DNA from: Atherix ibis
Lineage: Eukaryota > Arthropoda > Insecta > Diptera > Athericidae
Length of the DNA stretch: 64,000 nt
NCBI GenBank assembly: GCA_958298945.1
Contig: OY282607.1
Coordinates: forward strand, 75,136,868-75,200,867
Direction of reading: 5' to 3'
Shown here: piece by piece, positions 44,129 through 53,363 of the stretch
How the letters are laid out: every line of letters starts with the position of its first letter
Numbering within the stretch: the first letter of the stretch is position 1
Made by a program: the position numbers and the translations under genes
Notes under the pieces: model-generated
The model's database searches: none
Told to the model about the DNA's origin: nothing
What the model saw: the letters and a program-made list of their open reading frames with translations, nothing else

Positions 44129-44970
44129 TTGGGTTGTTCGGAAAGTAATTTCGTCTTTTCCCAATACAGGACTTAATTGTATTTTTTCACAACCAACTTC
44201 ACACTTAAGCTGCATAATCATATGTGTTTTGACAGCTGACATAGCAAGGCTTGTTCGATTGATGCTGCAAAGTAGTTTTTGGTTGATGACCTTTTAAATA
44301 TGGAAAGTGGAAAACAGCATTTTCAACATACACGTATTTTACGTTTTTACTATAGAAAAGATAAAAATGCTGTTCAAGCAAGACAAAAATTATCCGATGT
44401 ATATGGAGAAGATGTGTTAAGAGAGCGCCAGTGACAAAACTGGTTTGCAAAATTTCGATCCGGCAATTTTGATCTCGAAGATGCACCACATTATGGAAGG
44501 CCAGTTGAAGCTGATGAAGACGCAATAAAAGCATTAATTGATGCAAACCGACGAATAACAACTCGTGAGATCACTGAGAGATTAAAGTTATCGAATTCGA
44601 CCGTTCATGATCATTTGAAATGGCTAGGTTTTATCTCAAAACTCGACATATGGGTTCCTTATCTTCTTAAAAAAAAAATTGTGCCATCGCATTGACGTTT
44701 GTGATTTGCTTCTCAAACGCCAAGAAAATAATCCATTTTTGAAGCGTATCATCACTGCGGACGTGAAATGGGTTGTCTACTACAATGTTAAGTGCAAAAG
44801 ATCCTGGAGTAGAAAAGATGAACCTGAAAAAAAGGTTATGCTATCTGTTTGGTGGGATTTCAAACGAATCGTTTATTTTGAGCTTCGACCGAGCAATACA
44901 ACAATCAATTCTGAAGTGTACTGTCATCAGTTGGACAAATTGAATGATTCACTTAAAATATTATTAAAAT
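44129..44970 (+). mobile_element. mellifera-type mariner, 3'-truncated (C1)
   Basis: The left end TTGGGTTGTTCGGAAAGTAA begins at 44129 after TA (44127-44128). It is very close to what I recall for mellifera-subfamily ends. The element stops within the transposase gene at about 44958, and after a short unassigned piece the catalytic part of an irritans-like mariner begins. There is no right terminal repeat of its own. Confidence 0.88.
44300..44960 (+). pseudogene. mellifera-type mariner transposase, truncated (C1)
   Basis: From the ATG at 44300: MESGKQHFQHTRILRFYY, QKLSDVYGEDVLRERQ, then TGA in place of a cysteine codon, QNWFAKFRSGNFDLEDAP, GRPVEADEDAIK, and the second helix-turn-helix REITERLKLSNSTVHDHLK. 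LDIWVPYLL follows, then a shift in an A run near 44675. The next frame has DVCDLLLKRQENNPFLKR and ITADVKWVVYYNVKCKRSW. The first catalytic GDEKW is changed to ADVKW, but the aspartate stays. A 12-residue gap follows DEPE, then VMLSVWWDFKRIVYFEL, and it ends near HQLDKLNDSLK. The second and third aspartates are lost with the truncation. Confidence 0.88.
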
Positions 44971-44982
44971 ATTTTGTCTTTA

Positions 44983-45807
44983 ATCCACGATCTGATTTTG
45001 AACGATCGACGAATTATAGTGCGCGAATTAGTTGAGGCCACGGGCATATCAAAAGGTACAGTCGCTTCAATTTTGCATGAAAAATTATCTGTGAAAAAAA
45101 TTTCGGCAAGATGGGTGCCGCGTTTGCTCTCAGAGGAGAATAAGCGCAATCGTGTAGTGGACTCTGAGGCTATGTTGGCACTCTTTCATCGTAATCCTGC
45201 CGAATTCCTTCGTCGATATGTCACTGTGGACGAAACCTGGATACACTACTACACTCCAGAAACGAAGGGACAGTCATCACAGTGGATTTTCAAGGGTGAA
45301 CAGGCTCCGAAGAAGGTAAAAACTATGCCATCGGCCGGCAAGGTGATGGCCACGGTCTTTTGGGATTCGCAGGGCATCATTTTTATCGACTACTTGGAAA
45401 AAGGAAAAACAATACCAGGAGCGTATTACGCGTCGTTATTGCAACGGTTGAGCGAGGAAATCAAAGAGAAACGCCCCCATGTGAAGAAGAAAAAAATCCT
45501 CTTGCATCAGGACAATGCGCGTGTGCACACCTGCGCTGTTTCCATGGCCAAAATTGTGGAATTGAGAATGGAATTGTTGCAGCATCCCGCTTATTCACCA
45601 GATTTGGCCCCGAGTGACTATTTTCTTTTCCCCAATCTGAAGAAATGGCTTGGCGGACGACGGTTCACTTCCAACGAGGACGTCATTGCTCAAACGGATG
45701 AGTATTTTGCAGAACTTCCGAAATCCTATTTTTTGGACGGGATAAAAATTTAGGAAAAACGGTTGGAAAAGTTTATAGAGCTAAAACGAGAGTATGTTAA
45801 AAAATAA
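44983..45807 (+). pseudogene. irritans-like mariner transposase, catalytic domain nearly intact (B2)
   Basis: The frame is open from 44974 to a TAG at 45751-45753 and continues in the same frame after it (EKRLEKFIELKREYV) to TAA at 45805-45807. It holds the second helix-turn-helix (RELVEATGISKGTVASIL), WVPRLL, and aspartates in VDETWIHYY, HQDNARVHT and SPDLAPSDYFLF. Ninety-three residues lie between the first two and 34 between the last two, which is the DD34D pattern. It lacks the first helix-turn-helix and has no ATG until the methionine of EAMLALF, downstream of WVP. Only one nonsense codon disturbs it, so it is the best-preserved transposase here. A stable product would still lack terminal-repeat recognition. 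Confidence 0.9.
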
Positions 45808-45872
45808 AATTTTTTTTTTTAAAAAAAACAGTTTTTTCCATCTTTTTTTAAGGACTTATTGAACGACCCTCG
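44983..45872 (+). mobile_element. irritans-like mariner, 5'-truncated (B2)
   Basis: The right terminal repeat is complete (aaggacttattgaacgaccctcg ends at 45872, TA follows), but the left end and first third of the gene are absent. Sequence identity with B1 starts at about 44983 (atccacgatctgattttg). At least one side of the junction must therefore be a deletion or recombination breakpoint, joined to C1 in the same orientation. Confidence 0.9.
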
Positions 45873-45894
45873 TAATGTTTCCAATTACGAACTG

Positions 45895-46126
45895 GACTAA
45901 TTTGAAACGGTTTTACTACTTAAATTATATTATGTAGTGATAACTGGACCCATCTAACCCGTCCACATGTGCAATTTGAACACCTCCAAGAAACGCCCAT
46001 AATGTTTTTTTTCTATGTTTGCTAATTTTTTTGTTGATCCAAATCCCATGCCTCAGTGGGATTCGGACCCACGATCCCTTGGATACTAGTCCAGCATGCT
46101 AACTACTGTACTACCCAGGATCGGTG
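45895..46126 (-). repeat. tRNA-derived SINE-like repeat
   Basis: On the minus strand the head reads gggtagtacagtagttagca (box A region) and then ggactagtatcc. It ends in a perfect T-arm at 46056-46072 (gtggg, loop tccgaat, cccac) that contains box B. Downstream of the head, an unrelated body of about 150 bases without a frame runs to about 45895. The tRNA part lacks a good anticodon loop and acceptor stem, so it is a promoter-bearing SINE head and not a working tRNA gene. Confidence 0.6.
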
Positions 46127-46134
46127 AACGTGAA

Positions 46135-47252
46135 TAATGAGTGGGGATGGTTACGATCAGAGATTCTACTCAGATAAATGGATGATACCACATTTAAGTT
46201 TATGTCGCAAATGCATTCAGCAATTATACGAAATGCACTCTTTCCAAATTCACAATTTCACCATCATATTATAATATTTCTCAATTGCCACAATCTATCT
46301 ACCTATAATTTACTGCTTTTTTGCGTGATAATAGTCATTTTTATTATGTATTATGTATTTTATACTAAAAAAATTTATGTACAAAATTATGTATAAATAA
46401 AGAATATTTTTAATAAAGATTGAACTCGGTGGTTTATGATCTAATTCCGGTCAGCACGTAGCTGTGACTTAATATATCGGTTACTTTAAAGAATTAGTGA
46501 ATAATATCAGTATGTATTCTATGTTAAAGCTCAATTCGTGAATAATTATATTAAAAGAAAAGGCAACATAATATCAGGCCAGTTTACAAAATAATAAAGA
46601 AACGTCAATAATGATCAAAATAAATCTCGTTCGATAAACGTATTAACCAACTTAAAAACCTTTAGTATATAATTTACTTCTATAGTCATTCAATATTTAA
46701 AATAATCCTTTAACAATTAAAATTGTGCTTTTATTTCAAAAGACTTTATTTTTCAAAACATAATTGCTGATTTAATATTCCGTAGATGAAATCCTTTTGG
46801 CATATTGACAAAAAAAATTATATAAAAAATAAGATCATGGAAATAATAGAATTATGTGGTCTTGAATTGGTCAATAAGCATTAATGCTTTAATAATTTTA
46901 ATTTTAACTGCTATGCTTGGCTTTTTAAAAAAAAAAAAACCTAAATACAGAAATCTAATGTGTTTGCCTCCGGAAAGTTATATATTTTCTATTTAATATT
47001 CTCTAATATATTTGGAACTTTAATGGTTCATACGAGTTGTGCGAGAAGAGTCTGAGTTTTATTGAAATGTATATAATCTGCATCTTAAATGATCACATGT
47101 CCAGTTATTCAAAGCTGATTCTAAGATACGTATGTGTATTTAAAATCTCTGAAATAACAGTAAACGCACGACTATCAATCTTTATTTGGCGGCAGATTTT
47201 TTGGAATCTTGGATTGGAATCCATCAGTTTTCTTAGGAAAACTGGTCGAACT
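46135..47252. other. unassigned AT-rich DNA
   Basis: Frames at 46178-46396 and 47037-47282 show no motif. Confidence 0.45.
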
Positions 47253-47254
47253 TA

Positions 47255-48509
47255 CACAGAAAAAACCGAACTTTATATTTAAATCATACAACATGCAACG
47301 CCATCTATTGAAAGATTACATTCATCCTCTTTCAAACGCACCTAAATTCATGTAAATCGGATGACAGATGTGAAAGTTACAGCCATTTCAATTAAAAAAG
47401 AAAAAGTGTGCTAATGTTACAAAACAAAAATGGAACAAAGAGCAAATATAAAATTTTGTGTTAAACTTGCAAAAAAATTCGCTGACACATACGAATTGAT
47501 GGAAAAAGTTTATGGTGATGATTGTATGAGTCGTCCTCAAGTTTATACGTGGTTTACACGATATGTAAGGCCAGATCGTCCAGAATCTAGTAATCGTGCT
47601 GAATTGGTGGAAAAAGTCCGTGAAATCATTGGTATCGATGCAAATTTTACTACGAGAATGTTGGCTGAGGAACAGGTCTGTGTAAAAACACTATTTGGAT
47701 AATTTTAAGTGAAGATTTGGGTAAAAGAAAGGTCTGTGCGCGTTTTGTTCCACATGAATTAAATAAAGACCAAAAAATCGCTCGTGTGGAGCATTTTAGA
47801 GATATTGTTGAAACTGCTGAAAACGATCCAGACTTTCTTGATTCGATCATAACTGGTGATGAGTCATGGTGCTTTAAATATGACCCTAAAACTAAGCGCC
47901 AATCTGCTGAATGGAAGTCCAAAGGCAAGCCAAAACCAAAAAATTGCGTTTTCAGAAGTCTCGAATCAAGACAATGTTGATTACTTTTTATAATTCCAAG
48001 AGTATTGTCCACAAGGAATTTATTCCAGATGGTCGAACTGTTAATGGAGAATACTATTGTTAGGCATTTTAGATCGTTTGTGGAAAAGAATTGGTCGTGT
48101 TAGACCTGAATATCCAGCTGGAAAACAGCTGTTTTTATTGCACGATAATGCACCACCTCACAAGACCCAAAAATTTTTGATAAAAAAAAAACGGATTTCT
48201 CTCATCAACCATCCTCCGTATTCGCCTGATCTATAACCATGTGACTATGTTCTATTTCCAAAACCGAAAACCAAGATGAAAGAAGCATTTTATGATGATA
48301 TCCCAGCCATTCAAGCAGCCGTAATCGAAATGCTGAAGAACATTCCTATAAATGACATAAAAAAATCTATGCATGCGCTGGTTAATTGTTCCGAACGTTG
48401 TATTGAGTCTAATGGAACCTATTTTGAATAAATAATAACTTTCAAAGATAATATAATGTGTATTTTATTCTATATCCAAAAAGTTTGATTATTTTTAGGA
48501 CACACTGTG
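47255..48509 (+). mobile_element. mariner element F1
   Basis: The element is about 1255 bp and starts cacagaaaaaac after TA. Its right end on the minus strand reads CACAGTGTGTCCTAAAAA and is followed by TA. The left repeat is eroded or deleted after cacag. The ends are inferred mainly from the TA dinucleotides and the normal distance to the coding region. Confidence 0.7.
47430..48431 (+). pseudogene. mariner transposase of F1, broken
   Basis: It starts at the ATG at 47430 (MEQRANIKFCVKLAKKFAD). The first helix-turn-helix ends in QVYTWFTRY. Some nine residues before SNRAELVEKVREII are missing. A frameshift after TRMLAEE leads to a second frame (47717-47980) with KRKVCARFVPHELNKDQ and ITGDESWCFKYDPKTKRQSAEW, including the first catalytic aspartate. 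Another shift follows near 47945. Later blocks are LLHDNAPPHKT and HPPYSPDL(stop)PCDYVLFPK. Only 32 residues lie between those aspartates, so two were lost near the A run at 48182. It ends in NGTYFE, stop 48429-48431. Related in style to D1 but a distinct family. Confidence 0.87.
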
Positions 48510-48511
48510 TA

Positions 48512-48810
48512 AGTTGAATATAGCAATTAAAAATTGTTAAATTTAATGGAGCATGTTAAGTTATTGTACTTTAGAAAATATAAAATAGTACTTGGATAAG
48601 GAATTATTGGATGATTGTAGAAACTCTATAATGGAAAAAGTTCAGCTCAAAAAAATTAAGTAGCATTCATTTAGAATGTGGAGAATGGTGAGTTTAATAG
48701 GAATGGAATGACAGATGAGATTAGTTACCGAAGAGAAAACCATGCGTAAATAAGATATGCCAAATCAGAATTCTGAAAAGTTTCCTTGCCCAGACTTTCA
48801 AAATGTTTAT
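48512..48810. other. unassigned DNA
   Basis: No signal found. Confidence 0.45.
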
Positions 48811-49050
48811 TGTTGAGTAGGCAGGTTTGCTAATGTTTGTTTGGCTGTGCATGGCCAGTGCCTTTTAGTTAGTAGTTACGGAAATTTTCCAATTAAAGAG
48901 CTTTCCCCGCCAGTTGATCGGTATTGTGTATATAAACAGAAGTTTGGAATTACTCAATTCGTCTAGTAATTCTATGATGGATGAGAGTTTGCTCTTTGTT
49001 TCTACTAAGTAACGTAGCCACTCTCAACTCTGACAGTTTGAAAATCAACA
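48811..49050 (+). repeat. possible solo LTR (240 bp)
   Basis: The block begins TGTTGA and ends TCAACA, a perfect 6-base inverted terminus of the TG...CA kind. It contains a good TATA box (tatataaaca at 48929-48938) and an initiator-like ctcaattc about 20 bases later. Flanking pentamers are tttat and ttttt, so a target duplication is possible but imperfect. No second copy lies in the window and no integrase or reverse transcriptase frame is nearby. It could also be an unrelated promoter. Confidence 0.35.
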
Positions 49051-50015
49051 TTTTTAGATACTTTGGCAGGACGGATTCTAAAAGTGCCAGTAAAGAGCGG
49101 GCATCGGCAGTTATTGCAGCCGAAGCTACAATAACAGATAGTGCGTTTAAATTTTTACATGGTGAACATGATCATTGTGTTTGCTCTATTTCAAAGTTTT
49201 CTCTTTCACTTTAAGATGACTGAGCTTTCTAAATTTTGGAAACATAAAAATGTTTTAATAAACTTCTCAATAATAGAATAAGCTATCATTAGGGTAAGCT
49301 TGATTGAATTATCATATATACTTTGACAAATACAGTAGTGCAAACTTATCTCAGTAATCATGTATATGGTATATTAAAATAAATATTCCCAGACTCATTT
49401 TATCGAAAACTTTATATGCTGTTATTATTTTTTTTACGAAATATTGATTTTATATGAGCACAATATTAGAAATAAATTATGCAATAAAAACTTCACAATT
49501 CGAATATTATCAATTTCATTATTATCTGATGCGAATATACACTTTTGTACTTAAATACAAGTTATACATACGAGATAGTATTTACTATGATTGCTCGTAT
49601 CCGATTCACATAATTCATTTAACAATAATAACATTAATGCCCACATAAGTATTATTATAATAAGCTAAGATGAATAATAAACTTCAATAATAATTAATAG
49701 TTAATAACAATCAACAGTATTATATTATCTTGTTTATTAATAATCAAATAAATCTCAAGACCAAATTCACCTGAAGCATTTATAATTATTTCAAAGGTAA
49801 TTGAACGAAAATAATTTTATTATCATTTATATTATGGAAATTACGTAAACTTGATTAATAAGAACAAAATGCTTTTTATGAACTTTAACAAAATTATGTA
49901 AATATGAAAATGATAAGCGTGTAAAGTACAAGGCAGAATAGTAATGAGTCTGTTTTTTTTTCTTTTTAATTTTGTATATTAATGCTATCCACTTAAAAGT
50001 AGTTCCCGTGGGAAA
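49051..50015. other. unassigned DNA
   Basis: A 77-codon frame ending at 49214 includes RTDSKSASKERASAVIAAEA, less AT-biased than neighbouring chance frames, but it matches nothing I know. The rest is AT-rich. Confidence 0.4.
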
Positions 50016-50019
50016 GATT

Positions 50020-50720
50020 AATGTTATTCCTTCAAAGTGGCACTTTTTGTAGCAATGCTGAGATGCCCCTCAACTGAAACCGTTTTTATCTGTTCAATTA
50101 CTGTTTTATGGATGTTATCGACAATACCAAGATGGGACGTTCTTTGAAGTGTTTTTTTGACCTTGGGTTCCAAAAAAAAAATTACACGTACTGATATAAG
50201 GTGAATAAAGGAGCTGGAAAACCACAAAAATTCCTTTTCCGGGCAGAAGCTGTTTAATAGATATGTCCGTGTGATTTAAGAAAAATATCCGGGCTGACCC
50301 GAAGAACTCTTTTTCTTAGCCTCTCTTAGACTCACCTGCCATCTTCAATATTAATCGACGAGCTGACTTAGCAAAAGCCCTCTCTTGTAGCATGTTCACA
50401 TATGGTACATCAGTTATTGATGTTGAAGTCCTCCCTGAGAGAGGTTTGTCTTCCATTGCTTCTCGGCTTTCCAAAAATTATTTGTGCCTCCGAAAAACTT
50501 GTGCTTTCAATAGGGAATATTTCCCATCTTCTCGTAAGTCAAACTTAAACTTCTCGTAAGTCAAACTTGTGAACTCACCAACATGGAAAAAATATTTTTT
50601 GGAACATCGTAGCACCAAATTTGGCTTTATTTTTTTCGTAACGTAAAAGCTATAGATCTGTCGAAAGTGGTATAGTCTTGTCAGATCACTCTCAGAAGTA
50701 ATGCTATTCTCCATCATCTT
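50020..50720 (-). pseudogene. decayed mariner transposase (J)
   Basis: Read on the minus strand from 50710: KAQVFRRHK(stop)FLESREAMEDKPLSGRTSTSITD corresponds to the RAQVF.WHK.F.EGRE.VED..RSGRPSTS.TD region. A large part of the catalytic domain is missing. LLPGKG and then LYSP...FFLEPKVKKTLQRTSHLGIVDNIHKTV correspond to LPEG and PPYSPDLAPCDFFLFPKLK..LKGT.F.TVDNI..AV. The third catalytic aspartate falls in damaged sequence. It shares its leader with Q (37480-37863) and the FLESRE block with the fragment at 1020-1345. Confidence 0.6.
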
Positions 50721-50724
50721 TCTG

Positions 50725-51290
50725 CCATACCTTAAATATAATCAAAAACTAAAAAATATTGCAAAATTATCTACAATATAATGGCTTGTATAATATATAT
50801 GTTATCATATAATAGCTTTACATATTTCACAATTAACCCATGTAATAAAAAAAAATTTAAGAAAAATGTAATTTCCATTTTCCAAAGCCTTTATTTCATA
50901 AAAAAATATAATAATTTATAATTTAACCCATAATAAATAATATATACTTATAGGGTACATATTATTGTTATATTTGTCTATCGTTATGCTGCCTATAGAC
51001 TCTTAAATAATTCAACGGATCATCATGAAAATTTGTACATAAGGGTTTTTGTGGATGGGGAGTATTTCTGCGCTGTCCATTTTAGGGCTGTGTATCTCCT
51101 AAATGGCACTGTAGTACAACTATTTTAAGAAAAATATATTTTTCGTTTCTTTGTATTTTATCCAGCATTTTTTTTGTTTATTTGCAATTTCAAACATGTT
51201 TGTTTCCTGTTTCCTTTTTTGGATTTGCCTCAACTATTTTTATGATTTTTTAGTCTTACAAGGTTAATTCAGGTATAAATAATTCCCTCC
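50725..51290. other. unassigned AT-rich DNA
   Basis: No signal found; Helitron sequence may extend into the right part. Confidence 0.4.
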
Positions 51291-51299
51291 AATTTGCCC

Positions 51300-51535
51300 T
51301 TCGTTTACTAGCGACTTCAGTTTCCAGTTTGCCTAGCCTTCTAAATTACAATCAACAAAGCCCAAGAACAATTTCTAGGTGTTGCTGGATTGAATTTAGC
51401 AAATGCTGGCTTTGTCCATGGTCAACTATATGTTACTTGCTCCAGAGTAGAAACAACAAAAAATTCGCTCGTTCAAAAACCAAAAATATTAATACCCACT
51501 TGCATTTCAATAAAATATTTTGCAAATAAAAATAA
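51300..51535 (+). pseudogene. Helitron helicase C-terminal fragment
   Basis: The plus strand reads RLQFPVCLAF, a stop, ITINKAQEQFLGVAGLNL, then GFVHGQLYVTCSRVETTKNS and KPKIL. These are the last conserved motifs of Pif1-type Helitron helicases: QFPV.LAFA.TINK.QGQ (motif V) followed by F.HGQLYVA.SRV (motif VI). The upstream Walker motifs and the Rep nuclease are absent. One stop sits before ITINK. A CTAG followed by T lies at about 51581-51585, but I could not convince myself of the 3' hairpin that would mark a Helitron end. Confidence 0.8.
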
Positions 51536-51614
51536 AAAATCGATATGTTTTATTATATTGAGGAGCACAGCCTTGTTTTAGCTAGTTCTACAATAATTAA
51601 AAAAAGTTATAGTT

Positions 51615-51965
51615 TAATGTAATGACGGCATATTTATGATAAATATTCTTTTATTATTTTTGCAACATGTGCCCTGGCTTGGTCGTGCTATAAAATTGCC
51701 TTCTTTTTTTGGCTGTTATTTTTAGGTTGTTTGTCCTTTAATTTTTCCAGTTGTTGTAGGTAATTATCGCCCTTAAGAGCTCGTAGTACATTACACATGC
51801 AGAGTCACACCAAATACAGAGTATAACTTATTTTCCTGAATATTTGGCATTGGCGTAGATGTTGATGATCTTTTCGGGATTTTTACAATTGTCACAACCA
51901 ATCCAATTTTTATCACCGCTTACAATTAAATATGCGTAGAAACTGCTTTTTTAAGTGCTACGAAA
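51615..51965 (-). pseudogene. decayed mariner transposase middle part (P)
   Basis: The minus strand from 51950 reads ISGDKNWIGCDNCKNP (the TGDEKWI.YDNPKR block with the first catalytic aspartate), then VILCIWCDSACVMYYELLR, then NYLQQLEKLKDKQP, and HDQARAHVAKIIKEYL. The last block corresponds to HDNARPHVAK with glutamine replacing asparagine. Stops separate these blocks and the sequence ends before the third motif. No terminal repeats are visible. The elements to its left (Helitron) and right (A3) are unrelated insertions. Confidence 0.7.
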
Positions 51966-52223
51966 ACAAATAAATGGAAATAAAGAATCTATTAATAACA
52001 TTTAGTATCATGGTCTGTGGTGGCCTTCTCAATAATTCTATTAAACAATAATTACTAATTTCAGGTGTTTTCAGAGTTGTTTTATTTGTTTTGTATATAC
52101 CAGGTGTATAAGCTTAAATACACTGTTCAGTCATAGATGGCGTGAGTTTGACATCTGTCAACATTAATCAGTGCACATTGTCAGCAATTTCGTACAACAA
52201 CATAAATTTTTCCTTTGGTAATG

Positions 52224-53282
52224 ATGTCTAGTTTTGTCCCAGAAAAATAGCATATGCGGGAAGCTCTGCTTTTCTGCTTCCATTTGAAGAAATCGACTGC
52301 CGAATCGCATCGAATGCTAATGTAGGCCTATGGTCACAGTGCTTTATCGGAAAGAACATGCAGAGATTAATTTCATCGGTTCAAAGACGGAAAATTTGAC
52401 TTGTGGGACAAGAAACGTGAAAATCGGCCTAGGAAGGTTGAGGACCATCAATTGCAGGCTCTTTTGGACGAAGACGATACCCAATCGCAAAAATATGCTC
52501 GTGGAGCTATTTGGTGTTACTCAACCAGTCATTTCCATGTGTCTGCTTGCCATGGCGAAGATTGAAAAGATCGGAAAATGGGTGCCGCATGAATTGAACG
52601 ATAGGCAGATAGAGCGACGCCGAAACACATACGAAATCTTGCTCGCCAGACAAAAAAGAAAGTCGTTCCTGCATCGGATTGTGACAGGCGATGAAAAGTG
52701 GATATATTTCGAGAATCCTAAATGCAAGAAATCGTGGGTTGATCCCGGCCAACCATCAACATCTTCCCCAAGACCAAATCGCTTCGGACGGAAGACGATG
52801 CTGTGCGTTTGGTGGGATCCCTGATGAACTGTCAACGGACGGAAGACGATACTGTGCGTTTGGTGGGACAGAAACCTGATGAAACTGTCAATGCTCACCG
52901 CTACCAATAACAACTGATCAAATTGCATCGTGCTCTGCTTGAAAAAAGAACGGATTATCAACAAAGACATGACAAGCTGATTTTCCTCCACGACAACGCA
53001 CCATCGCACACGTCAAAAATGGTCCGAAACTACTTGGAGACACTCAACTGTCAGGCACTACCCCACTCCGCTTATTCACCAGACCTAGCCTTTTCCGACT
53101 ACCACCTGTTTTCGTCGATGGGCCACGCACGCGCTGAGCAGCACTTCGATTCTTACGAAGACATCCGAAAATGGCTTGATGAGTGGTTTGCCTCGAAAGA
53201 GAAAGAATTTTTTTGGCGTGGTATCCACAAATTGCCCGAGAGATGGTAAAAATGTGTAGCTAGCGAGGGCAAGTACTTTTAA
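52224..53282 (+). pseudogene. Mos1-like mariner transposase, broken (A3)
   Basis: It starts at 52224 (MSSFVP) with TAG replacing a glutamate codon in the EKEHM stretch. A frame of about 165 codons (to 52824) covers MLVELFGVTQPVISM, GKWVPHELNDRQIERR, and VTGDEKWIYFENPK with the first aspartate, ending at VWWDP. Then a 35-base segment (cggacggaagacgat..ttggtggga) is repeated and about 30 bases coding QQGIVYYEML are lost. The last frame (52923-53249) carries FLHDNAPSHTS and YSPDLAFSDYHLFSSM with 34 residues between aspartates. A TAA follows ERW early, before the usual C-terminus. Confidence 0.88.
52787..52872 (+). repeat. local duplication inside A3 transposase gene
   Basis: The stretch cggacggaagacgat(g/a)ctg plus tgcgtttggtggga occurs at about 52787-52819 and again at 52838-52870. 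It replaces the sequence found at this place in A2 and A4. Confidence 0.85.
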
Positions 53283-53363
53283 AAAATTTGTTGTTTCTTA
53301 CTATGAAAAAAACATGTATTTTTTTGACTATAAAACAGCGGATTTAAGCTTATACACCTGGTA

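Larger units (their letters stand above)
52100..53361 (+). mobile_element. mariner element, Mos1-like, copy A3
   Basis: The left end CCAGGTGTATAAGCTTAAAT starts at 52100 after TA. The right end ends cctgg at 53361 before TA. Length is 1262 bp. The terminal repeats are the best preserved of the four family members, matching each other over the first 20 bases. Confidence 0.93.

Noticed and set aside
44205..44561. 118-codon minus-strand frame
   Set aside because: Antisense to the C1 transposase N-terminus, which has clear family motifs.
46050..46126. Functional tRNA gene
   Set aside because: The T-arm is perfect, but the acceptor stem and anticodon loop are poor and a SINE-like body follows.
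48981..49214. Small protein gene with serine/alanine-rich stretch
   Set aside because: The frame uses a non-ATG start and matches no family I know; half of it overlaps the possible LTR.
52521..53009. 162-codon minus-strand frame
   Set aside because: Antisense shadow of the A3 transposase gene. Similar shadows occur over A1, A2 and A4.
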